Assembly: GCA_000381585.1 (NCBI GenBank)
Contig: KB906735.1
Span: forward strand, 19,555-83,554
DNA from: Acidobacteriaceae bacterium KBS 83
Lineage (GTDB): Bacteria > Acidobacteriota > Terriglobia > Terriglobales > Acidobacteriaceae
DNA: 64,000 bases
Direction of reading: 5' to 3'
Made by a program: the position numbers and the translations under genes. Below the pieces are notes generated by a model, which ran no database searches, was not told where the DNA came from, and saw only the letters and a program-made list of their open reading frames with translations. This document shows, piece after piece, positions 1 to 9,449 of this stretch (the stretch's first letter is position 1; each line of letters opens with the position of its first letter).

Positions 1-3000
1 GGCGTTTTGGAAATCAGTGTAGACTCCGTCCACGCCTACCCAGTCATACGTTACGATGCCGTTCGCGTCACGATGGGATGCGATCTGAATGTGGTGCCAT
101 GTATTCGCGGACCACTTTCTTGGATCGCAAGCAATGTTTGAGGCGTGCCAGTGAGGATGGCCGCCTCCCTGATACACGAACTCCCAGGTCTTGGCATAGG
201 TGGAGCATTGCGTGCCGAGAATGACCGTCCGGCCATCTGACATGACATCATTCATATCCATTTCCAGATTCGCCAATTGCGATGGGTCGACTACGTACAC
301 GTTCGCGTCGTACACGAAGTGAGTCGCTTTCAAATCCGTCGCGAAGGAGAGGTGGTAAATCTCTCCTCCATGATTGGAGTAAGTCATGTAGAACTCTCTC
401 GCCGCATTGTCCGAAGAGAGGCCGGAAATGGGATAGACCGAGGATCCCTGCGAACTCCCGGGTGTACCGGCATCATGATTCCATTTCCATCTGGTGGAGC
501 CCTCCAGAGGTCCGGACGAAATTGCATACGATGGAATCTGGTGCGACGATGAGACAGGCGCCACGAGAGTCACGACCAGGCTCTTCGCAACCGCAGGATT
601 AGCCACGCTTGTTGCTGTAATGGTAACTGTCGAAATCTGGGCCGCGCTCGCCGGAGCGTTATAGAGTCCCCCGATAGAGATGGTGCCATCCGTGGCGCTC
701 CCTCCGGTCACTCCATTTACGCTCCAGACCACAGAAGCGTTCACGCTGCCGGTCACCGTCGCAACGTATTGCGATGAAGTACCCCAAGTGACGGTCGTTG
801 CTCCGCCCAAGGTAAGCGTCACGGACGGAGGCTGCGGCGCTTCGAGGACAACGACGAGGCTTTGGGAAACTGCGGGATTTGCGACGCTCGTCGCCGTTAT
901 TGTTACCTTTGGCGACTGCGGTGCATGTGCCGGAGCAGTATAGAGGCCCTTTGCCGAGATCGACCCGATCGTGGAATCCCCGCCTACTAATCCATCCACA
1001 CTCCAGGTGACGGCTGTGTTCGTGCTTCCCTTCACCGTCGCGGCATATTGCGAGGACGTCCCGAGCGTCACGGTGGTTATGCCACTGAGGGCCAGCGTCA
1101 CCTGCGGGGCTTTCGGAGGAGCCAGCACGACTGAGAGGCTCTGCGAAACAGATGGATCCGCCATACTGGTCGCCGTGATTGTTACCTTTGAGGACTGGGG
1201 CGGATTCACGGGAGCGGCATAGAGCCCCTTCGCGGAGATGGTGCCGACTGTGCGATCCCCTCCCACAACTCCATCGACACTCCAGGCCACCGAGATGTCG
1301 GACGTACCGGTCACCGTCGCCGCATATTGCGACGACGTGCCGAGCGTGACGCTGCTCGCTCCACTCACTGCCAGTTTTACCGGCGGTGGCGGTGGCGGTG
1401 GCGGCGCAGCGAGGGCAACCACCAGGCTACGCGCAACGGAAGGATCAGCGACACTGGCGGCCTTGATTGTTACTTTTGAGGAGCCGGGTGCCGTCGCCGG
1501 AGCCGTGTACAACCCCAGCCCAGAGATCAACCCAACGGTGCGGTTTCCTCCCACTACTCCATTCACACTCCATGTCACGCCAGCGTTCGAGCTGCCGGTC
1601 ACCGCTGCGGCATACTGCGATGAGTTCCCCAACGTAACGGTAGTCGCACCAGTCAGGGTAAGGGTCACGGCCGGAGGCGGCGCGACCAGTGTCACGGTAA
1701 GGCTCCGCGCAACGGAAGGATTAGCGACGCTAGTGGCCGTGATCGTCACCTTTAAGGATCCAGGCGCGCTTGTAGGAGCAGTGTAGCGTCCGCTTGTCGA
1801 GATGGAACCGCAGGCAGCGTTTCCTCCCACAACCCCATTTACGCTCCACGTCACTCCCGTGTTCGAGCTGCCGCTCACGACCGCGGCATACTGTGATGAG
1901 GTCCCAAACTTGACGGCACTCGCTCCACTCAACGTGAGTGTTATGGCCGGAGGCGGGGGAGGTGGCGCGACCAGTGTAACGGTAAGACTCCGCGCAACCG
2001 AGGGATCAGCGGCGCTGGTCGCCGTGATCGTCACCGTTGATGAACCAGGCGCGCTTGCGGGGGCAGTGTAACGTCCGCTTGTCGAAATGGAGCCGTAGGC
2101 AGCGTTTCCTCCCACAACCCCGTTCACGCTCCATGTCACCCCGGTGTTCGAACTGCCGCTCACGACCGCGGCATACTGTGATGAGGTCCCCAACGTGACG
2201 CTAGTCGCTCCAGTCAACGTAAGGGTCGGAGGAGGCGGGGGCGGCGCGACGAGTGTAACGGTAAGGCTCTGCGTAACAGAGGTATCGGCAACGCTGATCG
2301 CCGTGATCGTTACTTGCGAGGAACTGGGCTCCACATCGGGAGCGGTATAGAACCCAGTCGTGGAGATGGAACCGACAGTTTGATTCCCTCCCACCACTCC
2401 GTCCACGCTCCAGATCACTCCGCTGTTCGAGGTACCGGTCACGGTCGCGACATATTGCGAGAGAGCACCCAGTGTGACGCTCGTCGGGCCGCTCAAGCTC
2501 AAAGTCACCGTCGGCCCGACTCCGCCGCCACCCGGGGACTGCGGGGCCGCGACGAGGACCACTGCAAGCCCCTGTGAAACGGAGGGATCTGCCACGCTGG
2601 TTGCGGTGATCGTGACGTTCGATGGCTGAGGCGCACTTGCCGGGGCGCTATAAAGCCCGCTTGCGGAGATAGAACCGACCGTGCCGTCTCCTCCCGCTAC
2701 ACTATTTACGCTCCAGATCACTGCGGTGTTCTGGCTACCGGTCACGCTCGCTGTATATTGCGCCGAAGTGCCGACCGTGACGCTCGTCGGGCCACTTACG
2801 ACCAGACTCACGGCAGAGCCGGGCCCATTGCCGCCTGGAGCCTGCGGAGGCGCTGTGAGGACCACGGCAAGGCCGCCTGAAACGGAGGAATCCACCACGC
2901 TGGTTGCGGTGATAGTGACGTTCGAGGGTTGAGGTGCGTCTGCTGGGGCGCTATAGAGCCCGCTTGGAGAGATAGAGCCGACCGTGCCGTTTCCTCCCGC

Positions 3001-3828
3001 TACGCCATTCACGCTCCACGTCACCGCGGTGTTCTGGCTACCCGTCACATTTGCTGCGTATTGCGCCGAAGTGCCGAGGGTGACGCTCGTCGGGCCACTT
3101 ACGACCAGACTCACGGCAGAGCTGGCTCCGTTGGCGCCTGGGGCTTGTGGAGGCGCGTTCAGGAGCACCGCAAGGCCCTCCGAAATAGAGGGGTCTGCGA
3201 CGCTGGTCGCCGTGATCGTTACATTTGCGGGCTGAGGCGCATTTTGGGGCGCTGTATAGAGCCCACTTGCAGTGATATAGCCAACCGCAACGTTTCCTCC
3301 CGGCGCCCCATTCACGCTCCAGGTCACTGCGGTGTTTTCGCTGCCAGTCACCGTTGCGACATACTGCGATGAGGTGCCCAGCGTGACGCTGCTTGAGCCA
3401 CTCAGAGACACCACAATGGGTTCCGGGTCCGCATTTTGGGACGGCGCGGCGAGCACGATAGGAAGACTCTTCGAAATGGAAGGACTCGCTACGCTCGTTG
3501 CCGTGATGGTCACTTGTGAAGATTTAGGTGCACTTGCCGGGGCAAGGTACAGTCCCTGTGCGGAGATCGAACCGACTGTCGCATCTCCTCCGGCGACTCC
3601 ATTTACGCTCCACGTAACCGTGGCGTCCGAGCTGCCGGATACAGTGGCCGCGTACTGCGATTGCCCACCGAGCATGACCGTGCTCGGCCCGGTAAGGGCG
3701 ATCGTCACGGCTGCATCGCCACTCCCAAAGAGGGCGGGATTAGTCACGACCAGCCCACAAGCTGTCAAAAGCAGCACGAAAAACGTACTGAAGACCGCGC
3801 AGGTGAGTGGACGCCAAACTGAGCGCAT
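1..3828 (-). CDS. Ig-like repeat surface lipoprotein, partial (C-terminus beyond left edge)
   Basis: This open frame runs from ATG at 3828 leftwards to base 1 without a stop, giving at least 1275 residues. The N-terminus is a lipoprotein signal (basic MRSVWR, hydrophobic stretch, lipobox LTAC near residue 24). It is followed by eleven Ig-like repeats of roughly 105 residues, each with a VTLGTSSQY-like strand, a TWSVNGV motif and a GLYTAPA motif. Some linkers are proline-rich. After about base 600 the repeats stop and a different domain begins, rich in W, H and Y, with WHHIQIASH-like segments. This resembles a concanavalin-A/LamG-type beta-sandwich, but that assignment is inference. Ig-repeat proteins of this style are common in Acidobacteriota and probably act at the cell surface; the ligand is unknown. 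Plus-strand frames over this region are shadows of its repeats. Confidence 0.85.
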   Translation of the reverse strand, partial: MRSVWRPLTCAVFSTFFVLLLTACGLVVTNPALFGSGDAAVTIALTGPSTVMLGGQSQYAATVSGSSDATVTWSVNGVAGGDATVGSISAQGLYLAPASAPKSSQVTITATSVASPSISKSLPIVLAAPSQNADPEPIVVSLSGSSSVTLGTSSQYVATVTGSENTAVTWSVNGAPGGNVAVGYITASGLYTAPQNAPQPANVTITATSVADPSISEGLAVLLNAPPQAPGANGASSAVSLVVSGPTSVTLGTSAQYAANVTGSQNTAVTWSVNGVAGGNGTVGSISPSGLYSAPADAPQPSNVTITATSVVDSSVSGGLAVVLTAPPQAPGGNGPGSAVSLVVSGPTSVTVGTSAQYTASVTGSQNTAVIWSVNSVAGGDGTVGSISASGLYSAPASAPQPSNVTITATSVADPSVSQGLAVVLVAAPQSPGGGGVGPTVTLSLSGPTSVTLGALSQYVATVTGTSNSGVIWSVDGVVGGNQTVGSISTTGFYTAPDVEPSSSQVTITAISVADTSVTQSLTVTLVAPPPPPPTLTLTGATSVTLGTSSQYAAVVSGSSNTGVTWSVNGVVGGNAAYGSISTSGRYTAPASAPGSSTVTITATSAADPSVARSLTVTLVAPPPPPPAITLTLSGASAVKFGTSSQYAAVVSGSSNTGVTWSVNGVVGGNAACGSISTSGRYTAPTSAPGSLKVTITATSVANPSVARSLTVTLVAPPPAVTLTLTGATTVTLGNSSQYAAAVTGSSNAGVTWSVNGVVGGNRTVGLISGLGLYTAPATAPGSSKVTIKAASVADPSVARSLVVALAAPPPPPPPPVKLAVSGASSVTLGTSSQYAATVTGTSDISVAWSVDGVVGGDRTVGTISAKGLYAAPVNPPQSSKVTITATSMADPSVSQSLSVVLAPPKAPQVTLALSGITTVTLGTSSQYAATVKGSTNTAVTWSVDGLVGGDSTIGSISAKGLYTAPAHAPQSPKVTITATSVANPAVSQSLVVVLEAPQPPSVTLTLGGATTVTWGTSSQYVATVTGSVNASVVWSVNGVTGGSATDGTISIGGLYNAPASAAQISTVTITATSVANPAVAKSLVVTLVAPVSSSHQIPSYAISSGPLEGSTRWKWNHDAGTPGSSQGSSVYPISGLSSDNAAREFYMTYSNHGGEIYHLSFATDLKATHFVYDANVYVVDPSQLANLEMDMNDVMSDGRTVILGTQCSTYAKTWEFVYQGGGHPHWHASNIACDPRKWSANTWHHIQIASHRDANGIVTYDWVGVDGVYTDFQNA
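600..3720 (-). repeat. Eleven diverged tandem Ig-like coding repeats (about 260-330 bp each)
   Basis: These are coding tandem repeats in the lipoprotein gene. Each unit carries the same order of strands (SVTLGTSSQY, TWSVNGVVGG, GLYTAPA, VTITATSVADPS). Units between about 1500 and 2350 are nearly identical in stretches, and those between about 2640 and 3240 are also alike. This suggests local duplication or gene conversion. Unit length varies because the linkers differ in proline and glycine content. Confidence 0.8.
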
Positions 3829-4508
3829 GCTCTCGGAACCTCAGGGCCACTGTGGAATTGCCAAAAAATGCGCCGCGAGACAAAACTCGCTGCGCAGGCG
3901 AATTACGAAACAGGGACTGAGGAAAAAAGAGAAAGCTCAGCAATGAAACAAGAATGTTCGCGTTCTCCCTATCGGCATCTCGTTGCACCGATTCCGGAAA
4001 GGCGTGTGTCTTTTGTAATGACGCCAGTTCAACAATGGCATCCCACTTTCAAGCCAATTGGCTCTACAAAAGGCATCTTGACAAGAAATTGGACTTCATA
4101 GGCTAGCTAGAACTCCAGCTATTTGTGGGAGGGGTTATGGAGCACGCCCCAATAGGATCCAGCGATTACAAGTTAGATGTCTTTCGCGATTTCGCGCAGA
4201 TTTTTCTAATTGCTTGAAAGCATTCCGCTCTCTCTCTATCGACCAACCAGATCGCCTGGTTACCCAATCCCTGAACGGATCAGCTACGGACCTTGCCTGG
4301 GGTAAGTGCCTGCTCACGGATTCATTACAGATGCACCTGCCAAATCGAATCTCTGCGCTTGGCTATCGGCCGCATCGTATTGATAAGTCATCCTCGTAGG
4401 CCCTCTTCCGAATGCGGCGGCGACATATGACCGCAGCGGTGTCTTTCACGTTACTAATTGATTTGGACAGTAGCGGCATTTCGTGATGAACTGGAGCGAG
4501 TCACAGCT
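3829..4508. other. Intergenic region, about 680 bp, divergent promoters expected
   Basis: This gap separates the minus-strand Ig-repeat lipoprotein from the plus-strand secreted protein that starts at 4509, so it should hold both promoters. Short frames inside it lack a credible ribosome site and protein-like composition. I recognise no RNA gene, terminator or repeat here. Confidence 0.5.
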
Positions 4509-5546
4509 ATGGCATGCAGCATTCAACGTTGGCTTCTTCCCGCCGGTTTTGGGCTCTCACGGTCAGTCCTTAGCGCTACAGCGGTTTGCCTGCTTTCGGC
4601 AGCCTCTGCCCACGCCGTCACCTGCACCACGCAAGCGGAGATGAAGGAGACCGAACGAAGCGCGATCGTCACTGCGGCCCGCGGCATAGCAACCAAAATG
4701 CAGGCCAACGATACGAGTGGGGTAGCGGCCGCGACCATACCCGCGGTCGCCAGTCATTTTGGTGGCATCGCAGCTGCCATTCAACGGCTCAATCCTGCTT
4801 TAACCGGGGCAACGCTGAGTGTGACATCCGTCTATGATCTCCAGGCGACGGACGTACAGCCGGGCGAAGATGCCGTGCAGTTCTTCTGTGGCGTGGCGGC
4901 CAACGATCTACACGTCATCTTCAACATTCCGGGCCTACCGGCGGGCCATTTCGCCTTCGCCATCGTGGAGGCTAGCGGAGTCAAGAACCCGCAGCGGCTC
5001 TCCATGCTGCTCGAGAAAAGCTCTGAAGGCGCCTGGCAGCTGGCGGGGTTCTTTCCGCGTCCGCTCACCAGTGCGGGACACGATGGTGTCTGGTATTGGG
5101 AGAAGGCTCGCGACTACAACAAAGTCGGGCAGATCTGGAACTCGTATTTCTATTACCAGACGGCGGTCTACCTGCTGCTGCCAGCCGATTTTATCGACAG
5201 CAACAACTTCGACAAGCTGATCCAGGAAGTCCGTTCTGTCACTCCCGGCGGATTGCCGGGTGCTCAGCCGATGATCGTCAATGTCGCGGGGTCTCCGGTT
5301 TCAGTCTCTAACATCCATACTGACAGCACTTTCGGCGGTTTCGATCTGGTTGTCCGCTATGAAACGGACGACGTCAGCAATATGGCTGTGACAAGAACCA
5401 AAAGCGTTGCCCTGATGAAGGCGCTCCTGACTCTTCATCCAGAATGGAAAGAAGGCTTCCACGGAATGTGGGTTTTCGCGAATGCGCCGAACCAGCAGCC
5501 CTTTTCACTCGAGTTGTCGATGCCACAGATCGCGGCTCAGTCCTGA
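4509..5546 (+). CDS. Secreted protein of unknown function
   Basis: The 345-residue product starts with a clear signal peptide (basic N-terminus, hydrophobic core, SAHA-V cleavage region near residue 37). I chose ATG 4509 over the upstream in-frame ATG at 4458 because it puts the signal peptide at the N-terminus. The mature part has an early Cys (VTCTTQAE) and alternating alpha/beta character, but no motif I can tie to a family. The gene lies 21 bp upstream of the VWFA-related gene and is probably co-transcribed with it. An envelope role is inferred from the signal peptide and neighbour only. Confidence 0.7.
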   Translation: MACSIQRWLLPAGFGLSRSVLSATAVCLLSAASAHAVTCTTQAEMKETERSAIVTAARGIATKMQANDTSGVAAATIPAVASHFGGIAAAIQRLNPALTGATLSVTSVYDLQATDVQPGEDAVQFFCGVAANDLHVIFNIPGLPAGHFAFAIVEASGVKNPQRLSMLLEKSSEGAWQLAGFFPRPLTSAGHDGVWYWEKARDYNKVGQIWNSYFYYQTAVYLLLPADFIDSNNFDKLIQEVRSVTPGGLPGAQPMIVNVAGSPVSVSNIHTDSTFGGFDLVVRYETDDVSNMAVTRTKSVALMKALLTLHPEWKEGFHGMWVFANAPNQQPFSLELSMPQIAAQS

Positions 5547-5567
5547 TGGGCGCCGAACAATCGTAAA

Positions 5568-6821
5568 ATGAGTCAGTCAGCCTTTCTCAGGCGGTCAAAA
5601 GTCTTTATGCCGGCAAGAGCACCAATCGCGTCGCGCCAATCCCGGTGGTTTCTTCCGGCTGTCCTTGCGTTTTGCTGTGCCGGACCGGCGACGTCCGCCC
5701 AGACACAGCCCACAGCTCCGAAGCCGACAGGTACGGTCCCGGCACGGGACCTTTCGCAGCCGCAGGCTCAGCCCAGCCTGACCATCGACAGCGACCCGAT
5801 TCTCTCACCCGATCCGGCAGAGAAGGCCGCCGCGGCCGAGACGACGCCGACGACTCCTTCGGCATCCAGCACCGCACAGCCAGGTGACAAGACTCTAAAG
5901 AAAGAAGGTAGTGGCTACGTCTTCCGCGCGGATGTCGATGAGGTACTGCTGCCTTGCACCGTAGTCGATGACCAGGGCCGGCTCATCACAGATCTGACTC
6001 GCGGCGATTTTCAAGTCTGGGAGGACAATGTTCACCAAACCGTCGCGTCGTTCCAACATCGGGACGTTCCGGTATCACTGGGCATTCTGGTCGACAACTC
6101 GGGCTCCATGCGCGACAAGCGCGCCGCGATCAATGATGCCGCATTGCATCTGGTGAAGGCATCGAACTCGGCGGATGCGGCATTCGTCGTGAACTTTTCC
6201 GATCGGGCCTTCATCGACCAGGACTTCACATCCGATGTGAATTTGCTCGAGAAGGGTCTCTCGCATATCGATACCCGGGGCGGCACCGCCTTGTACGACG
6301 CGGTCGTCGCTTCAGCCAACCAGATGTCGAGACATGCAAAACAGCAGAAGCAGGTGCTGCTCATCATCACGGATGGCGGAGACAACGCGTCCCGGCTGAC
6401 TCTCACTCAGGCGATCCGGCGTGTCCAGGCCCTGGATGGCCCGGTCGTATACACCATTGGGCTCCTCTATGAGGACCTCAGCAAGGAGGAGGCCGCTCGC
6501 GCCAGGAGCGATCTGCAGACGCTCTCGCTCGAGACGGGCGGCGTGGCTTACTTCCCTCGTTCTCTGAAGGATGTGGACGAGATCGCGGCCCAGGTTGCAA
6601 GTGATATCCGGAACCAGTACACCATCGGCTATCACTCCACAAAAGCATCAGCCCTCGGTGGATACCGGACCGTGCGCGTGGAGGCGAAGGGGCCAAAGCG
6701 CGGCCAGTTGACCGTACGAACCCGCAAAGGGTACTTCCCAAAGCAGCCGCAGCAGCCGCAAACTGCGAGCGCAGCACCACAGCCGCAACAGGAGCAGCCG
6801 CAGCAGCCAGCACAGCATTGA
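5568..6821 (+). CDS. VWFA-related domain protein (acidobacterial type)
   Basis: The 417-residue protein has an N-terminal export signal, a proline/threonine-rich linker (about residues 40-110) and a von Willebrand factor A domain. The MIDAS metal site is visible as DNSGSM, with a downstream GGTALYD and IITDGGDN. Before it lies the VVDDQGRLITDLTRGDFQVWEDN segment, which is typical of the acidobacterial VWFA-related family. The C-terminal tail is very rich in Q and P, encoded by cagccgcag-type triplets. VWA domains mediate metal-dependent protein contacts; the partner here is unknown. The gene is probably co-transcribed with the secreted protein 21 bp upstream and ends at a hairpin shared with the converging gene. 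Confidence 0.9.
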   Translation: MSQSAFLRRSKVFMPARAPIASRQSRWFLPAVLAFCCAGPATSAQTQPTAPKPTGTVPARDLSQPQAQPSLTIDSDPILSPDPAEKAAAAETTPTTPSASSTAQPGDKTLKKEGSGYVFRADVDEVLLPCTVVDDQGRLITDLTRGDFQVWEDNVHQTVASFQHRDVPVSLGILVDNSGSMRDKRAAINDAALHLVKASNSADAAFVVNFSDRAFIDQDFTSDVNLLEKGLSHIDTRGGTALYDAVVASANQMSRHAKQQKQVLLIITDGGDNASRLTLTQAIRRVQALDGPVVYTIGLLYEDLSKEEAARARSDLQTLSLETGGVAYFPRSLKDVDEIAAQVASDIRNQYTIGYHSTKASALGGYRTVRVEAKGPKRGQLTVRTRKGYFPKQPQQPQTASAAPQPQQEQPQQPAQH

Positions 6822-6871
6822 GCCTTGGCATCCCGCCATCGGCCCGAAGTGTTTGATTCGCTGATAAAGGG

Positions 6872-6906
6872 AAAAGGGCCGAAAACGCTCGTTTTCCAGC
6901 CCTTCC
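6872..6906. terminator. Hairpin between converging genes, likely bidirectional terminator
   Basis: The sequence forms AAGGGC, a one-base bulge, GAAAACG, loop CT, CGTTTTC, two unpaired bases and GCCCTT. It sits between the stop of the VWFA gene (6821) and the stop of the converging nucleotidyltransferase gene (6927), as expected for a shared terminator. There is no long T tract. Confidence 0.6.
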
Positions 6907-6926
6907 GTATCGATCCGATTGGCCGG

Positions 6927-8027
6927 CTACCAGATCCCTTTGTCGCTCCCGGTAATCTTTTGCCCAACATAGGCGGCTGTGGCAAGCCACGGCAGCAGCC
7001 CGAGTCTGGCGCTGTTGTTCAGGTCGCCCTGTCGCAGCAGGCCCGTAAGTTGCGAGCCGTAGAGCCCGGCCGATTGGGGCATGATGGGCACGCGCAGGAA
7101 GCTGCGAGCGTAATACGCTTGATCGCCGCCAAACCTGGCGGTCTCGCTTACAAATGCCGGGAGATTGAGACCCGTGCCGCGATAGTGCTTGACGTAATCC
7201 GACACAATCACCAGGTAGGTCGCCGTTCCCTCCCAAATCTCGGCCGCGCTTGCCGACGAGCGCAGGTCCTGATAATCGATAGCACCGGACTCGATGAGTT
7301 CCCCAGAATCCACGATGTCGCACAACCGGAAATAGAAGTGGCGATACATGCGCTGCAAGGTGGAGATCATCAGCCGATCCGATATCGAAGCAGTCCGGAA
7401 TGGAACGCCGCCAACCTCTATGGACCGAGTACGTTCAAGCAAGTGGGACGCGATGGTCGTCTGTTCTCCGGTCTGGCCCAGCCGGCCCACATGGATCTCA
7501 ACGGCTTCGGGCAGCCCTGGAATTTCGAAGTTCCATTTGCGCGCCAGACGATCTCCCCAGCTTCGAGCAGCGGTCTGCGCCTGAAAGCGCGTGCGCATCA
7601 GCTCCAGCACCTGCTCCGGCTTCGCACTCGTGTACAGATCGAGATCGCTGCCCAGGTCTGGCCAGTGATCCAGTGACTTGATGACCGCGACGCCAAGCCC
7701 CTGCTCGTCAAAAGCCTTGCAAACCTCATGGAGAACCGGAATCGCGACGTTGATACGCGCACGCTCTGTCTCGATAGCCGCAGTCGCCCAGCCGGCCCGA
7801 ACGTCGTCGTTTGCGTCGCGAACGATCTTCAAAAAGGCTTCGAGTCCACGCACCACGACGTGGTTCAGGTTCGCCAGATTCACAAGGTCGTCGAAATTTT
7901 CCTGACTGATACCTCTCACCTCCGCAATCAGCTCAGCGGATTTGGCCTCGTCATTTGGCGGAAAGAGCAGACGAGAGAGAAGAACCATGGACTTCTGGGA
8001 AGGGTGTTGCGTGGATTCGTTCGGCAA
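6927..8027 (-). CDS. Nucleotidyltransferase-like family protein (NTP_transf_5 type)
   Basis: The 366-residue protein contains the signature of the polymerase-beta-like nucleotidyltransferase fold: a helix followed by LGSDLDLY (about residues 128-135), with the metal-binding D-x-D pair. A later acidic residue lies in EIHVGR. The rest is mostly helical. The overall length and the conserved VIKSLDHW segment before the motif fit the uncharacterised NTP_transf_5 family, often found beside polysaccharide genes. Substrate is unknown. It lies 12 bp downstream of the TPR protein gene on the same strand, so the two probably form an operon. Confidence 0.75.
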   Translation of the reverse strand: MPNESTQHPSQKSMVLLSRLLFPPNDEAKSAELIAEVRGISQENFDDLVNLANLNHVVVRGLEAFLKIVRDANDDVRAGWATAAIETERARINVAIPVLHEVCKAFDEQGLGVAVIKSLDHWPDLGSDLDLYTSAKPEQVLELMRTRFQAQTAARSWGDRLARKWNFEIPGLPEAVEIHVGRLGQTGEQTTIASHLLERTRSIEVGGVPFRTASISDRLMISTLQRMYRHFYFRLCDIVDSGELIESGAIDYQDLRSSASAAEIWEGTATYLVIVSDYVKHYRGTGLNLPAFVSETARFGGDQAYYARSFLRVPIMPQSAGLYGSQLTGLLRQGDLNNSARLGLLPWLATAAYVGQKITGSDKGIW

Positions 8028-8039
8028 GGTTTGAGTTCC

Positions 8040-9239
8040 TTAATTAGAGTGAGGAGGCGTTTGCGGCGCAGGTGTTGGGGGCGCGGATTGGGGAGTATTC
8101 GGCGGGGCAGGCGCCGTCGGCGATGGCGAGGGCGTATTGTCGACCGGGGTGCCGTCGCGGCGCTCCAATTCGACATTTCCTGGTTCCGCGTGACGTGTCT
8201 GCCGATAGCGATCCAGCTCACCGCCAACCTTCTGTTGGCTATCGGCAGCAACGGCATTAAGATACTGTCCTTCGGCCAGGCTACTGCTCGCCAGTCCAAT
8301 ATGTGCTTTGGCATCATCTGCTTGCTGGGCCTTCATGTAAAAGAAGTTCGCCGTCTCCATGTCACCGTCGCGCTCCGATACATAACCGAGATTGTTCAGT
8401 GAAAATGCGCTGTTTGGATTGAGCGAGTACGCCTTCAGAAAATCTCTTCTTGCCGCCTGCCAATCATTCCGGTTCGTCGCGGAGACTCCACGCACGGTGA
8501 GCAAAGCCGCCTGCGCCTCCGGAGTGTCCGTGTTTTTGAGGCGGCTTTCCAGCTTACGGGCGCTATCCGCGGCCATCTGACTAACGGATTTGCCTCTCCA
8601 CGACCGGTCCAGCGTGACCACCACGGCCTCGGAGGAATGCAGTTGAGCGGCCTGGTCGAAATATGTCAATGCGCCTTCGTAATCTCCAACCGACTCCTTG
8701 GCCACTCCCAGATTATTCAGGGTGAAGGCGTTGTGGGGATCCATGGACACGGCGCGTTGGAGCAGGCTCTCTGCCTCGGAGGTGCGATTCTCGGATAAGA
8801 GCGCAACTGCCTCGACATTGATGTGATTCACGCGCATCGGCCCATCGCTCAGACCGTTCAGCGCATCTTCAATTGGCTTGCCTTCCAGCTGCTTTGTGTT
8901 GCTTCGATCGATGGAGGCGGTACTACCCTGCTGTGCGGCCAGTTTGTAGAACTTGAGAGCGCGGTCCAAATCTCCCTGCAACTCGGAGATATATCCCAGA
9001 TTGTTCAATGTGAAAGGATCGCTGGGATCGTAGAGATATGCCTTCAGGAAAAGCGCTTCCGCCTTCTCATACTGCTTCTTCTCGACCGCCTGTACGCCAT
9101 CACGATTCAGGCGTTGTACGGGCGTCAACTCGCTGTGCCTGGGGATCGTTATCTTCAGATCCTTCGCCCATGAAGGTTGCACGGCCCAAAGGGCGAAGAG
9201 TGCAGCCAATGCGAGTAATCTGGAAGGTGTGCGAAGCAT
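8040..9239 (-). CDS. Secreted TPR-repeat protein
   Basis: The 399-residue product begins MLRTPSRLLALAALF, a signal peptide ending near QPSWA. I chose ATG 9239 because a start 20 codons upstream would bury this signal. Three or more tetratricopeptide units are visible, with the repeated phrase FTLNNLGY or FSLNNLGY preceded by DP/NP turns. The tail (last about 50 residues) is proline-rich and probably disordered. TPR proteins act as scaffolds; the partner is unknown. The gene is first in an operon with the nucleotidyltransferase-like gene and divergent from the gene at 9450. Confidence 0.8.
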   Translation of the reverse strand: MLRTPSRLLALAALFALWAVQPSWAKDLKITIPRHSELTPVQRLNRDGVQAVEKKQYEKAEALFLKAYLYDPSDPFTLNNLGYISELQGDLDRALKFYKLAAQQGSTASIDRSNTKQLEGKPIEDALNGLSDGPMRVNHINVEAVALLSENRTSEAESLLQRAVSMDPHNAFTLNNLGVAKESVGDYEGALTYFDQAAQLHSSEAVVVTLDRSWRGKSVSQMAADSARKLESRLKNTDTPEAQAALLTVRGVSATNRNDWQAARRDFLKAYSLNPNSAFSLNNLGYVSERDGDMETANFFYMKAQQADDAKAHIGLASSSLAEGQYLNAVAADSQQKVGGELDRYRQTRHAEPGNVELERRDGTPVDNTPSPSPTAPAPPNTPQSAPPTPAPQTPPHSN

Positions 9240-9449
9240 TCCCAATTTTTCTAACCCTCGCTTCTCTGATGGCTCGCGGCGGTCCCTGGACAGCGCCAAA
9301 ACGGCTACTCTGAATGATTCATTTTATACCGTTCATGATGTCTTCATGTTGCACTTCAGCCGCGTCGGCAGGTGACTTTGGGATAAACCCTTAGTACGTA
9401 GTGAAGCCAGGAGCGATCGGTCATAATCAAGTTGGATAAGGATTTGCCA

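Noticed and set aside
680..3946. Series of plus-strand frames of 80-200 codons
   Set aside because: They are antisense shadows of the Ig-like repeats. Their similarity to each other comes from the repeats of the minus-strand lipoprotein, which has the signal peptide and continuous frame.
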